Of a DNA stretch of 64,000 nt, positions 34,455-42,010 are shown piece by piece (within the stretch, counting starts at the first letter, position 1; the number at the start of each line of letters is the position of its first letter). The position numbers were made by a program, and so were the translations under genes. The stretch is from Streptomyces parvus (lineage in GTDB: Bacteria > Actinomycetota > Actinomycetes > Streptomycetales > Streptomycetaceae): assembly GCF_032121415.1 (NCBI RefSeq), contig NZ_CP135079.1:6014001-6078000 (forward strand). The letters run 5' to 3'. Under the pieces are notes generated by a model. The model was not told the DNA's origin. It worked only from the letters and a program-made list of their open reading frames with translations, and searched no databases.

Positions 34455-35302
34455 TGCGCATCTTCGACCCCCACATCCACATGACCTCCCGCACCACCGA
34501 CGACTACCGGGCGATGTACGACGCGGGCGTCCGCGCGCTCGTCGAGCCCTCCTTCTGGCTCGGCCAGCCCCGCACCTCGCCCGCCAGCTTCTTCGACTAC
34601 TTCGACGCGCTGCTGGGCTGGGAGCCCTTCCGCGCCTCCCAATACGGCATAGCCCACCACTGCACGCTCGCCCTCAATCCCAAAGAGGCGAACGACCCCC
34701 GCTGCACACCCGTGCTGGACGCGCTGCCCCGCTATCTCGTGAAGGACTCCGTCGTCGCCGTCGGCGAGATCGGCTACGACTCCATGACCCCGGCCGAGGA
34801 CCACGCGCTGGCCGCCCAGCTCCAGCTCGCCGCCGACCACGGGCTGCCCGCCCTCGTCCACACCCCGCACCGCGACAAGCTCGCCGGTCTCCACCGCACC
34901 GTCGATGTCATCCGCGAATCGAACCTCCCCCCGGAGTTCGTCCTGCTCGACCACCTCAACGAGACAACCGTGAAGGCAGCCACCGACAGCGGCTGCTGGG
35001 CCGGCTTCTCCATCTACCCGGACACCAAGATGGACGAGGACCGGATGGTCACCATCCTCCAGAACCACGGCACCGAGAAGATCCTCGTCAATTCGGCCGC
35101 CGACTGGGGCAAGAGCGACCCCCTGAAGACCCGCAAGGTCGCCGACGCGATGCTGAAGGCCGGCTTCACCGAGGGCGACGTGGACCAGGTCCTGTGGCGC
35201 AACCCCGTCGCCTTCTACGGACAGAGCGGCCGCCTCCAGCTGGACGTGCTCGCCCCCGACCCGCTCCACGAGGGCAACTCCATCCTGCGCGGCGGGGAGT
35301 GA
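34454..35302 (+). CDS. eboB: TatD-family metal-dependent hydrolase (EboB-like)
   Basis: 282 residues, ATG 34454 overlapping the EboA stop by one base. It has the amidohydrolase-type metal ligands of TatD proteins: HxH in MRIFDPHIHMTSRT, Glu in VVAVGEIGYDSM, His in LPALVHTPHRD, His in LLDHLNETT and Asp in ILVNSAADWGKSDPL. The insertion FWLGQPRTSPASFFDYFDAL resembles other EboB-type proteins rather than the DNA-repair TatD. The enzyme probably hydrolyses an ester or amide bond of the metabolite handled by the cluster; the substrate is unknown. Confidence 0.85.
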   Translation: MRIFDPHIHMTSRTTDDYRAMYDAGVRALVEPSFWLGQPRTSPASFFDYFDALLGWEPFRASQYGIAHHCTLALNPKEANDPRCTPVLDALPRYLVKDSVVAVGEIGYDSMTPAEDHALAAQLQLAADHGLPALVHTPHRDKLAGLHRTVDVIRESNLPPEFVLLDHLNETTVKAATDSGCWAGFSIYPDTKMDEDRMVTILQNHGTEKILVNSAADWGKSDPLKTRKVADAMLKAGFTEGDVDQVLWRNPVAFYGQSGRLQLDVLAPDPLHEGNSILRGGE

Positions 35303-35309
35303 GGCGGCC

Positions 35310-36485
35310 ATGCGCTTCCGCCACCCGGACGGCTCCACCGTCCACCTCGCCTACTGCACCAACGTCCACCCCGCCGAAACCCTCGACGGCGTCCGCGCCC
35401 AGCTCCGCGACCACTGCGAACCCGTCCGCCGCCGACTCGGCCGGGACCGGCTCGGCATCGGCCTCTGGCTCGCCCGGGACGCCGCCCGCACCCTGATCAA
35501 CGACCCCGCCGAACTGCGCGCCCTGCGCGCCGAACTCGACAGCCGCGGCCTCGAAGTGGTCACCCTCAACGGCTTCCCGTACGAAGGGTTCGGCGCCGAC
35601 GAGGTCAAATACCGGGTCTACCGGCCGGACTGGACCGAACCCGACCGCCTCGCCCACACCACCGACCTCGCCCGCCTCCTGGCCGCCCTGCTCCCCGACG
35701 ACGCCACCGAGGGCACCATCTCCACCCTGCCCCTCGCCTGGCGCACCCCCTACGACGGCGACCCCGGGGCGGCCCGCACCGCGCGCTCCGCCCTCACCAC
35801 CCTCGCCCAGCGCCTCGACGCCCTGGCCGAGATGACCGGCAAGTCCATCCGGATCGGCCTCGAACCCGAGCCGGGCTGCACGGTGGAGACCACCGCCGAC
35901 GCGATCACCCCGCTCACCGACGTCGGACACGACCGCATCGGCATCTGCGTCGACACCTGCCACCTCGCCACCTCCTTCGAGGACCCCGCGACGGCGCTCG
36001 ACGCCCTGGCCGCCGCCGGTGTCCGCATCGTCAAGTCCCAGCTCTCCGCCGCCCTGCACGCCGAGGACCCGCACCTGCCCGAGGTCCGCGCCGCGCTCGC
36101 CGCGTTCGCCGAACCCCGCTTCCTGCACCAGACCCGCACCAGCACGGCCGCCGGGCTGCGCGGCACCGACGACCTCGACGAGGCCGCCGCCGGCCGGGCG
36201 CTCCCGGACTCCACCCCCTGGCGCGCCCACTTCCACGTACCGCTGCACGCGCCCCCGGCGCCCCCGCTGACCTCGACGCTCCCTGTGCTCCGGGACACGC
36301 TCGCCCGGCTCGTCGGCGGACCCGTGCCGCTGACCCGGCACCTGGAGGTCGAGACGTACACCTGGCAGGCGCTGCCCGCGGAGCTGCGGCCCCGCACCCG
36401 CACCCAGCTCGCCGACGGCATCGCCGCCGAACTCACCCTCGCCCGCGACCTCCTGGTCGACCTCGGCCTCAAGGAACTGCCATGA
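35310..36485 (+). CDS. eboE: Metabolite traffic protein EboE (TIM barrel)
   Basis: 391 residues, ATG 35310, seven bases after the TatD stop, with GGGGAG and GAGG upstream. It is a xylose-isomerase-like TIM barrel: STVHLAYCTNVHPAETLDG, RLGIGLWLARDAARTL, LEVVTLNGFPYEGFGADEVK, IRIGLEPEPGCTVETTADAI, IGICVDTCHLATSFEDP and WRAHFHVPLHAPP provide metal ligands. The order and length are those of EboE in described clusters. In cyanobacteria the ebo genes are required to move a precursor of the sunscreen scytonemin to the periplasm; the reaction of EboE itself is not known. Its stop overlaps the next gene by four bases. Confidence 0.85.
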   Translation: MRFRHPDGSTVHLAYCTNVHPAETLDGVRAQLRDHCEPVRRRLGRDRLGIGLWLARDAARTLINDPAELRALRAELDSRGLEVVTLNGFPYEGFGADEVKYRVYRPDWTEPDRLAHTTDLARLLAALLPDDATEGTISTLPLAWRTPYDGDPGAARTARSALTTLAQRLDALAEMTGKSIRIGLEPEPGCTVETTADAITPLTDVGHDRIGICVDTCHLATSFEDPATALDALAAAGVRIVKSQLSAALHAEDPHLPEVRAALAAFAEPRFLHQTRTSTAAGLRGTDDLDEAAAGRALPDSTPWRAHFHVPLHAPPAPPLTSTLPVLRDTLARLVGGPVPLTRHLEVETYTWQALPAELRPRTRTQLADGIAAELTLARDLLVDLGLKELP

Positions 36486-37900
36486 GCGCGCCCGAACCCG
36501 GCACGGAATCCGCACAGGAGACCGGCGGCCCCACCCCCCTCCTCGTCCTCGACGTCGTCGGCCTCACCCCGCAGCTGCTGGCCCGCATGCCGAACCTCCG
36601 GGCCCTCGGGGAACAGGGCGCGCAGGCACCGCTGTCCACCGTGCTGCCCGCCGTCACCTGCGCCGCCCAGTCCACCTTCCTCACCGGCGCGATGCCCGCC
36701 GAACACGGCATCGTCGCCAACGGCTGGTACTTCCGCGAACTCGGCGACGTCCTGTTGTGGCGACAGCACAACGGGCTCGTCGAGGGCGACAGACTCTGGG
36801 ACGCCGCCCGCCGCGCCCACCCCGGCTACACGGTCGCCAACATCTGCTGGTGGTACGCGATGGGCGCCGACACCGACTGGACCGTCACCCCGCGCCCCGT
36901 CTACTACGCCGACGGCCGCAAGGAACCCGACTGCTACACCCGGCCCCCCGCCCTGCACGACGAACTGACCGACAGACTCGGCACGTTCCCCCTCTTCCAC
37001 TTCTGGGGCCCCGGCGCCGACCTCGTCTCCTCCCAGTGGATCATCGACGCCACCCGCCACATCATCGCCACCCGCACCCCCGACCTCGCCCTCTGCTATC
37101 TGCCGCACCTGGACTACGACCTCCAGCGCTTCGGCCCCGACGACCCCCGCTCCCACCGGGCCGCCGCCGAGCTCGACCGGGCGATCGCCCCGCTGCTGGC
37201 GGACGCCCGGGCCGAGGGCCGCACGGTCGTCGCCCTCTCCGAATACGGCATCACCCGAGTCGACCGCCCGGTCGACATCAACCGCGCCCTGCGCCGGGCT
37301 GGCCTGCTGGAGGTCCACACCCAGGACGGCATGGAATACCTGGACCCGATGGCCTCCCGGGCCTTCGCCGTCGCCGACCACCAACTCGCCCACGTCTACG
37401 TACGCCGTCCCGAGGACCTCGAAGCGACCCGGGCCGCCCTCGCGGACCTGCCCGGCATCGAACAGCTCCTCGACGACGAGGGCAAGAAGGCACACCACCT
37501 GGACCACCCGCGCTCCGGAGAACTGGTCGCCGTCGCGGAGAAGGACGCGTGGTTCACGTACTACTACTGGCTCGACGACGCGCGCGCCCCCGATTTCGCC
37601 CAGCTCGTCGAGATCCACCGCAAGCCCGGCTACGACCCCGTCGAGCTCTTCATGGACCCCGAGGACCCCTACGTCCGGGTCAAGGCCGCCTCGGCGGTCG
37701 CCCGCAAGAAGCTCGGCCTGCGCTACCGCATGGCGGTCGTCCCCCTGGACCCCTCACCTATTCGCGGCAGCCACGGCCGCCTCCCCGAGAGCGACGACGA
37801 AGGTCCGCTCATCCTCTGCTCCACCCCCCACGCGTTCACCGACCGGGTCAGGGCCACCGAAGTGAAGTCCCTGCTCCTCCAGCTTGCCGGACTGCACTGA
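36482..37900 (+). CDS. eboF: Nucleotide pyrophosphatase/phosphodiesterase, alkaline-phosphatase fold (EboF-like)
   Basis: 472 residues, ATG 36482 overlapping EboE (ATGA). It belongs to the type I phosphodiesterase/nucleotide pyrophosphatase family: metal Asp in LLVLDVVGLTPQLLARM, nucleophilic Thr in VLPAVTCAAQSTFLTGAMPA, then HGIVANGWYF, LCYLPHLDYDLQRFGPDD and VVALSEYGITRVDRPVD, and CSTPHAFTDR near the end. There is no signal peptide, so it acts in the cytoplasm unless partnered. Possible roles are to remove a phosphate or nucleotidyl group from a cyclitol product of the cluster (inference). It closes the coupled block that began at 30219. Confidence 0.87.
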   Translation: MSAPEPGTESAQETGGPTPLLVLDVVGLTPQLLARMPNLRALGEQGAQAPLSTVLPAVTCAAQSTFLTGAMPAEHGIVANGWYFRELGDVLLWRQHNGLVEGDRLWDAARRAHPGYTVANICWWYAMGADTDWTVTPRPVYYADGRKEPDCYTRPPALHDELTDRLGTFPLFHFWGPGADLVSSQWIIDATRHIIATRTPDLALCYLPHLDYDLQRFGPDDPRSHRAAAELDRAIAPLLADARAEGRTVVALSEYGITRVDRPVDINRALRRAGLLEVHTQDGMEYLDPMASRAFAVADHQLAHVYVRRPEDLEATRAALADLPGIEQLLDDEGKKAHHLDHPRSGELVAVAEKDAWFTYYYWLDDARAPDFAQLVEIHRKPGYDPVELFMDPEDPYVRVKAASAVARKKLGLRYRMAVVPLDPSPIRGSHGRLPESDDEGPLILCSTPHAFTDRVRATEVKSLLLQLAGLH

Positions 37901-37966
37901 CATTCCCGTCACGCACCCGGCACCGCACCACTCACCCCGTCAGGTCAGCAAGGGAGACACCCGAAC

Positions 37967-39049
37967 ATGAGCCGCACCTCCAAGGACACCGGACTCGCCC
38001 GCAGACTGAGCCGCCGCAACATCCTCGGTGTCGCCGCCGGAGCCACCGCCGCCACGATCATCGGCACGGCGAGCGCCCAGGCGACCGACCGGGGCCAGGG
38101 CCACGGCAACGGGCACGCTCACGGCCACGGCCATGGGCACGGCCACGGCAAGGGCAAGCCCGTCCTGCCCCCCGGCCGCCTCGGCATCCAGCTCTACAGC
38201 CTCCGCGACCAGATCTCCACGCTGGGCTTCGCGCCGGTCTTCGCCGAACTGGAGAAGTACGGCTACGACGAGATCGAGCTCGCGGGCTACACCCAGGGCT
38301 CGGCCGGCCCCATCACCCTGGCCCAGCTCAAGCGGCTGGCCCGGGACCACGGCCTCAACCCGATCGGCAGCCACGTCGGCTACTACGACGACAACAACCC
38401 CGGCGCGTACACCTTCGCCCAGAACCTGGAGAAGGTCCTCGACGACGCCCAGGCGCTCGGCCTGAAGCACATCGGCACCGCCTCCGGCCCGTTCCGCTAC
38501 GGCTCCACGGTGGACGGCTGGAAGCGGGCGGCCGACGACTTCAACACGTACGGCGCCGCCGCCCGCAAGCGCGGCATGAAGTTCTACCAGCACAACCACG
38601 CGGAGGAGTTCTCCTTCGCGACCGACAAGCCGAACGTGCGCCTCTACGACGTCCTGCTCGCCGAGACCGACCCCGACCTCGTCTACCTGGAGATGGACAT
38701 CTACTGGGCGTACTGCGCCCAGTTCCGCTTCAGCAAGCGCGTGGACGGCACCCCGGCCCCGCTCGACCCGCTGAAGTACGTCCTGAAGCACCCGAACCGC
38801 TACCCCCTCTTCCACGTCAAGGACGGGGTCCGCGACGAGACGACCCGCGACGGCTACCGCATGTCGGACGTGGGCGACGGGGACATCGACTACAAGACGT
38901 TCCTGTCCAAGGTCACGAAGCGCACCCACCACGGCCGGACCTACCACCACTGGCAGGCCGAGCACGACAACCCGGTCCAGTCCCTCGCCTTCGCCCGCAA
39001 GTCCAGCGAGCACCTGCACTCGCTGCGCGAGGGCCGCTGCGGCGACTGA
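37967..39049 (+). CDS. Tat-exported sugar phosphate isomerase/epimerase-like protein with His-rich linker
   Basis: 360 residues, ATG 37967 with AAGGGAG upstream. The twin-arginine leader LSRRNILGVAAGATAATIIG (around residues 14-33) predicts folded export. The mature N-terminus is a His/Gly string (HGNGHAHGHGHGHGHGKGKP, residues 46-65), probably metal-binding. The rest is a TIM barrel of the sugar phosphate isomerase type: LGIQLYSLRDQISTLGFAPV, DEIELAGYTQGSAG, HNHAEEFSF, DLVYLEMDIYWAYC, PLFHVKDGVRDET and TYHHWQAEHDNPVQS. A Tat-exported isomerase beside an Ebo-type cluster fits a periplasmic step on the exported product. It lies 66 bases after the EboF-like gene with no hairpin between, so it probably belongs to the same transcript. 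Confidence 0.88.
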   Translation: MSRTSKDTGLARRLSRRNILGVAAGATAATIIGTASAQATDRGQGHGNGHAHGHGHGHGHGKGKPVLPPGRLGIQLYSLRDQISTLGFAPVFAELEKYGYDEIELAGYTQGSAGPITLAQLKRLARDHGLNPIGSHVGYYDDNNPGAYTFAQNLEKVLDDAQALGLKHIGTASGPFRYGSTVDGWKRAADDFNTYGAAARKRGMKFYQHNHAEEFSFATDKPNVRLYDVLLAETDPDLVYLEMDIYWAYCAQFRFSKRVDGTPAPLDPLKYVLKHPNRYPLFHVKDGVRDETTRDGYRMSDVGDGDIDYKTFLSKVTKRTHHGRTYHHWQAEHDNPVQSLAFARKSSEHLHSLREGRCGD

Positions 39050-39056
39050 CGCACCA

Positions 39057-39093
39057 GGCCCGGCCCGCCGGAGGGATCCCGGCGGGCCGGGCC
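39057..39093. terminator. Bidirectional terminator between convergent genes
   Basis: A perfect 15-bp stem (39057-39071 with 39079-39093) and a 7-base AGGGATC loop, placed between the ends of the exported TIM-barrel gene and the minus-strand DUF2254 gene, so it can serve both. Confidence 0.8.
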
Positions 39094-39129
39094 CACCGCG
39101 CCCCTGCGGCCCGGGTCCCACCCCCGCCC

Positions 39130-40434
39130 CTACCCGATGCCCTGCCGGTCCGGAAGCAGTGCGAACGCACGGTCGGCGGCCACCGGAACCGCCCGCTCCA
39201 CGGTCTGGACGAGCAGCTCACGGTGGCGAACCAGCGGCTGTTGACGCTCCTCGGGGGCGAGCAGCAGCAGATCACCCAGGCCCGCCATCAGCCGCCGTGT
39301 CACCTGCGGGCTGCCCGCCACGCACCAGCGGATCTCCTCGAAGGCCAGATCGACCAGATCTGCCCACTCCGGCCCCTCCTGCACCAGCCGCACCCGCCCG
39401 GCCCGGTCCCGGTGGTGGACCTTACCGAGCGGCAGCCGCACGACGACCGCGAGGATCTGCACGATCCGGTCCAGACACTGCACAGCGGTGGTCGGATCGT
39501 TCACGGACGTGGAGAGCGCCCGCAGCGCGATGTCCGCGAGCTGACGCAGCCCGAACGCCAGGTCCTGGTGCAGTGTGCGCTCCACCGAGACGGAGACGGC
39601 GGACCGCAGCCGGAGCCGGGGCTCCACGGCCCCGCCGTGGACGGCGAGCATCGGCGTCCCCGGCACGACGAAGTCCCCGATACGGGGGATCACCCGCAAC
39701 ACCACGCCCTGCCGCCGCGCGGCCCGGACCAGCCGCGCCGTGTTCACGTCCCGCAGCACCCCGGCCCGCCCCTCGTACACGAGGCGCGCCGTCTCGGGCC
39801 CCGCCTCGTCGTCCCCCTGCGCCCCCCGCGGCATCCTGCCGAGCACCCGGAACGAGTCCCGCGCGATCCGGTCGACGACCGGCCCCACCTGCATCAGCCG
39901 GAGCGTCGCGCTCACGTAGACGACGAAGAGCAGCAGACTCGTCCCGACGAGCACCAGGATGAGCAGGCTCTGCACCAGCGGAACCGACACCACCCGGCGC
40001 GGGTCCGTCTCGCTCTCGTACGAGGAGAGCACCAGCAGCGAGACGAGGAACGTCGCCAGGAACACCGTCATGGTGAGCTTGCTGATCCGGCTCCTGACGA
40101 AGATCCGCACCACGCGGGGGGTGAGCTGGCCGCTGGCCATCTGCACCGCGACCAGCGAGATGCTGAAGACGACACCGATGAAGGTCATCATCGCCGAGCT
40201 GACGGCGGTCACCACCGTCCGGGTGTCCTGGGAGAACCCGATGAGATCCCCCAGCTCCTCGTACGCCTCCTCCCGCTGGAGCAGCCGGACGATCGCGTCG
40301 TCGAGTTCGGTGGCGACGAACCACAGCACGAACACACTGACGAACCCCATGGTCGGGGCGAACCAGAAGGTGTCGCGCAGATGCTCGCGCAGAGGGGACA
40401 GCGGGCGGGGCCGGCGGTAGCCGCGATCACTCAT
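39130..40434 (-). CDS. DUF2254 predicted membrane protein
   Basis: 434 residues from ATG 40434 (MSDRGYRRPRPLSPLREHLR). Four hydrophobic segments lie in the first half: FAPTMGFVSVFVLWFVA, VSSAMMTFIGVVFSISLVAV, MTVFLATFLVSLLVLSSY and SLLILVLVGTSLLLFVVYVS. The second half is soluble and contains the conserved patch ALSTSVNDPTTAVQCLDRIV and HHRDRAGRVRLV of DUF2254. No function is assigned to the family that I can rely on; its shape suggests a membrane-anchored sensor or channel-like protein. It stands alone, divergent from the tRNA gene, and ends at a bidirectional hairpin. Confidence 0.85.
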   Translation of the reverse strand: MSDRGYRRPRPLSPLREHLRDTFWFAPTMGFVSVFVLWFVATELDDAIVRLLQREEAYEELGDLIGFSQDTRTVVTAVSSAMMTFIGVVFSISLVAVQMASGQLTPRVVRIFVRSRISKLTMTVFLATFLVSLLVLSSYESETDPRRVVSVPLVQSLLILVLVGTSLLLFVVYVSATLRLMQVGPVVDRIARDSFRVLGRMPRGAQGDDEAGPETARLVYEGRAGVLRDVNTARLVRAARRQGVVLRVIPRIGDFVVPGTPMLAVHGGAVEPRLRLRSAVSVSVERTLHQDLAFGLRQLADIALRALSTSVNDPTTAVQCLDRIVQILAVVVRLPLGKVHHRDRAGRVRLVQEGPEWADLVDLAFEEIRWCVAGSPQVTRRLMAGLGDLLLLAPEERQQPLVRHRELLVQTVERAVPVAADRAFALLPDRQGIG

Positions 40435-40524
40435 GAACGCGAAGGTAGCCCCGCGACCTCCACGGACCGGGGAGGCCGACCGCCCACCGGCCCGCCGCAC
40501 CGCACTGACCACCGGATATGCGGG

Positions 40525-40553
40525 TGAAGGGTATGTCGAACCCCTGGTATTGT
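40525..40553 (+). promoter_or_regulatory. Possible promoter of the tRNA-Leu gene
   Basis: A TGAAGG hexamer (40525-40530) and a TATTGT -10 element (40548-40553) sit 17 bases apart, putting transcription start about 40 bases before the mature tRNA. The match to consensus is modest. Confidence 0.3.
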
Positions 40554-40598
40554 TTTCCATGTCGCCGCGGGGAACACGCCGCGAACGACAGACACCTT

Positions 40599-40686
40599 GT
40601 CCGGGTGGCGGAATGGCAGACGCGCTAGCTTGAGGTGCTAGTGCCCTTTATCGGGCGTGGGGGTTCAAGTCCCCCCTCGGACACCA
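40599..40686 (+). tRNA. tRNA-Leu, anticodon GAG
   Basis: An 88-base class II tRNA with encoded CCA at 40684-40686. The acceptor stem pairs GTCCGGG (40599-40605) with CTCGGAC (one G-T pair), the T-arm is GGGGG-TTCAAGT-CCCCC, and the anticodon stem CTAGC/GCTAG encloses the loop TTGAGGT, giving anticodon GAG, which reads CTC and CTT leucine codons. A long variable arm built on TGCCC/GGGCG confirms a leucine-type tRNA. No integrase is nearby, so it is not acting as an attachment site here. Confidence 0.97.
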
Positions 40687-40691
40687 CCAGT

Positions 40692-40722
40692 GAAGACCCC
40701 ACTCCGCGTGGGGTCTTCTGCT
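40692..40722 (+). terminator. Terminator of the tRNA-Leu transcript
   Basis: GAAGACCCCA and TGGGGTCTTC form a perfect 10-bp stem with a 7-base loop, followed by TGCTT, six bases downstream of the tRNA CCA. Confidence 0.85.
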
Positions 40723-40879
40723 TTGCCGGGCCAGGACTCCCAGCAGGAGGCTGCGCACGTCACCGGCCATACGCCCCGCGAGACGCGGCATGATCAGCCC
40801 GGCCGACGCCCGCCCCGCCGCCCCGACCCTCCCGTCACGATCTGGTCTCGGCCATGGGAGGGGGGCTTGCTTTCGGCCA

Positions 40880-40893
40880 TGTAATCGATTCCA
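40880..40893. promoter_or_regulatory. LacI-family operator, upstream copy
   Basis: TGTAATCGATTCCA around a palindromic AATCGATT core, the usual LacI/PurR-type operator with a central CG. Identical to the copy at 40902-40915; together they precede rbsR and the ribose operon. Confidence 0.8.
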
Positions 40894-40901
40894 ATCTTCC
40901 G

Positions 40902-40915
40902 TGTAATCGATTCCA
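40902..40915. promoter_or_regulatory. LacI-family operator, downstream copy
   Basis: A second identical TGTAATCGATTCCA. The two centres are 22 bp apart, about two helical turns, so two repressor dimers would sit on the same face of the DNA. The site is 79 bp before the rbsR ATG. Binding by RbsR would autoregulate the whole operon. Confidence 0.8.
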
Positions 40916-40993
40916 CGGCGTGGTGAACCGGTCCACCACCGGTCCGCCCCCAGGTGTCGAGGTGTACGGAAACCACAAGGAGGTGGTCCGGAC

Positions 40994-42010
40994 ATGGCGA
41001 GCATCAAGGATGTCGCGGCCGAGGCGGGGGTGTCCGTCGCCACGGTTTCGCGCGTGCTGAACAGCCATCCGTCCGTCAGCGAAGAGGCGCGCACCCGCGT
41101 CCTCGCCGCCGTCGAAGCGCTCGGCTACCGGCCCAACGCGGTGGCCCGGTCGCTGCGCACGGCCCAGACCCGCACCCTCGGCCTGGTCATCAGCGATGTG
41201 CTCAACCCGTACTTCACCGAGCTGGCCCGCTTCGTCGAGGAGGAGGCCCGCGCGCTCGGCTACAGCGTCATCATCGGCAACGCCGACGAGCGGCCCGAGC
41301 TCCAGGACCACCACATCCGCACGCTCATCGACCGCAGGATCGACGGGCTCCTCGTCTCGCCCGCCGACGGCGGCTCCCCGCTGATGCGGGACGTCGCCCT
41401 GGGGGGTACGCCGATGGTCTTCGTCGACCGCTGGATCCCCGGCCTCGACGTGCCCGTCGTCCGGGCCGACGGTACGGGCGCGGTCAAGGATCTCGTCGCC
41501 CATCTGCACCGACTCGGTCACCACAGGCTCGCCATCATCGCCGGGCCCGCTGCCACCACCACCGGCAACGAGCGCGTCGAAGCGTTCCGGGAGGCCCTGC
41601 GGGGGCTGGGACTCGCCCTGCCCGACGCCTACATCGGGCAGGGCGACTTCCAGGCCACCAGCGGGCGGCGGGCCACCGAGCGGTTCCTCGCCCTGGCCGA
41701 GCCGCCCGAGGTCGTCTTCGCCGCCGACAACCTGATGGCCCTCGGCGCGCTCGACGCGATCCGGGCGCGGGGCCTGCGGGTGCCCGACGACATCGCGCTC
41801 GCCGCCTTCGACGACATCCCGTGGTTCGTCCACACCGATCCGCCGATCACCGCCATCGCCCAGCCGACCGCCGACCTGGCACGGGCCGCCGTGCGCGCAC
41901 TGGCCGACCTGATCGAAGGACGGACCCCGCAGTCCGTCACCCTGCCCGCCCGCCTCGTCGTACGCCGCTCGTGCGGCGGGGCCGCCACGAACCAGAGGAG
42001 CGACCGGTGA
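40994..42010 (+). CDS. rbsR: LacI-family repressor of the ribose operon
   Basis: 338 residues, ATG 40994 with AAGGAGG upstream. The LacI helix-turn-helix and hinge are standard: IKDVAAEAGVSVATVSRVLN, then YRPNAVARSLRTAQTRTLGL. The effector domain is a periplasmic-binding-like fold with DGLLVSPADGG, VFVDRWIPG, HHRLAIIAGP and FAADNLMALGALDAIRARG. Its place at the head of rbsA, rbsCB, rbsK and rbsD, with twin operators upstream, identifies it as RbsR. It overlaps rbsA by four bases (GTGA). Confidence 0.9.
   Translation: MASIKDVAAEAGVSVATVSRVLNSHPSVSEEARTRVLAAVEALGYRPNAVARSLRTAQTRTLGLVISDVLNPYFTELARFVEEEARALGYSVIIGNADERPELQDHHIRTLIDRRIDGLLVSPADGGSPLMRDVALGGTPMVFVDRWIPGLDVPVVRADGTGAVKDLVAHLHRLGHHRLAIIAGPAATTTGNERVEAFREALRGLGLALPDAYIGQGDFQATSGRRATERFLALAEPPEVVFAADNLMALGALDAIRARGLRVPDDIALAAFDDIPWFVHTDPPITAIAQPTADLARAAVRALADLIEGRTPQSVTLPARLVVRRSCGGAATNQRSDR

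Noticed and set aside
40599..40993. Possible integration site of a mobile element at tRNA-Leu
   Set aside because: There is no integrase, no repeated tRNA 3' end and no change in composition; the downstream genes are a normal ribose operon.
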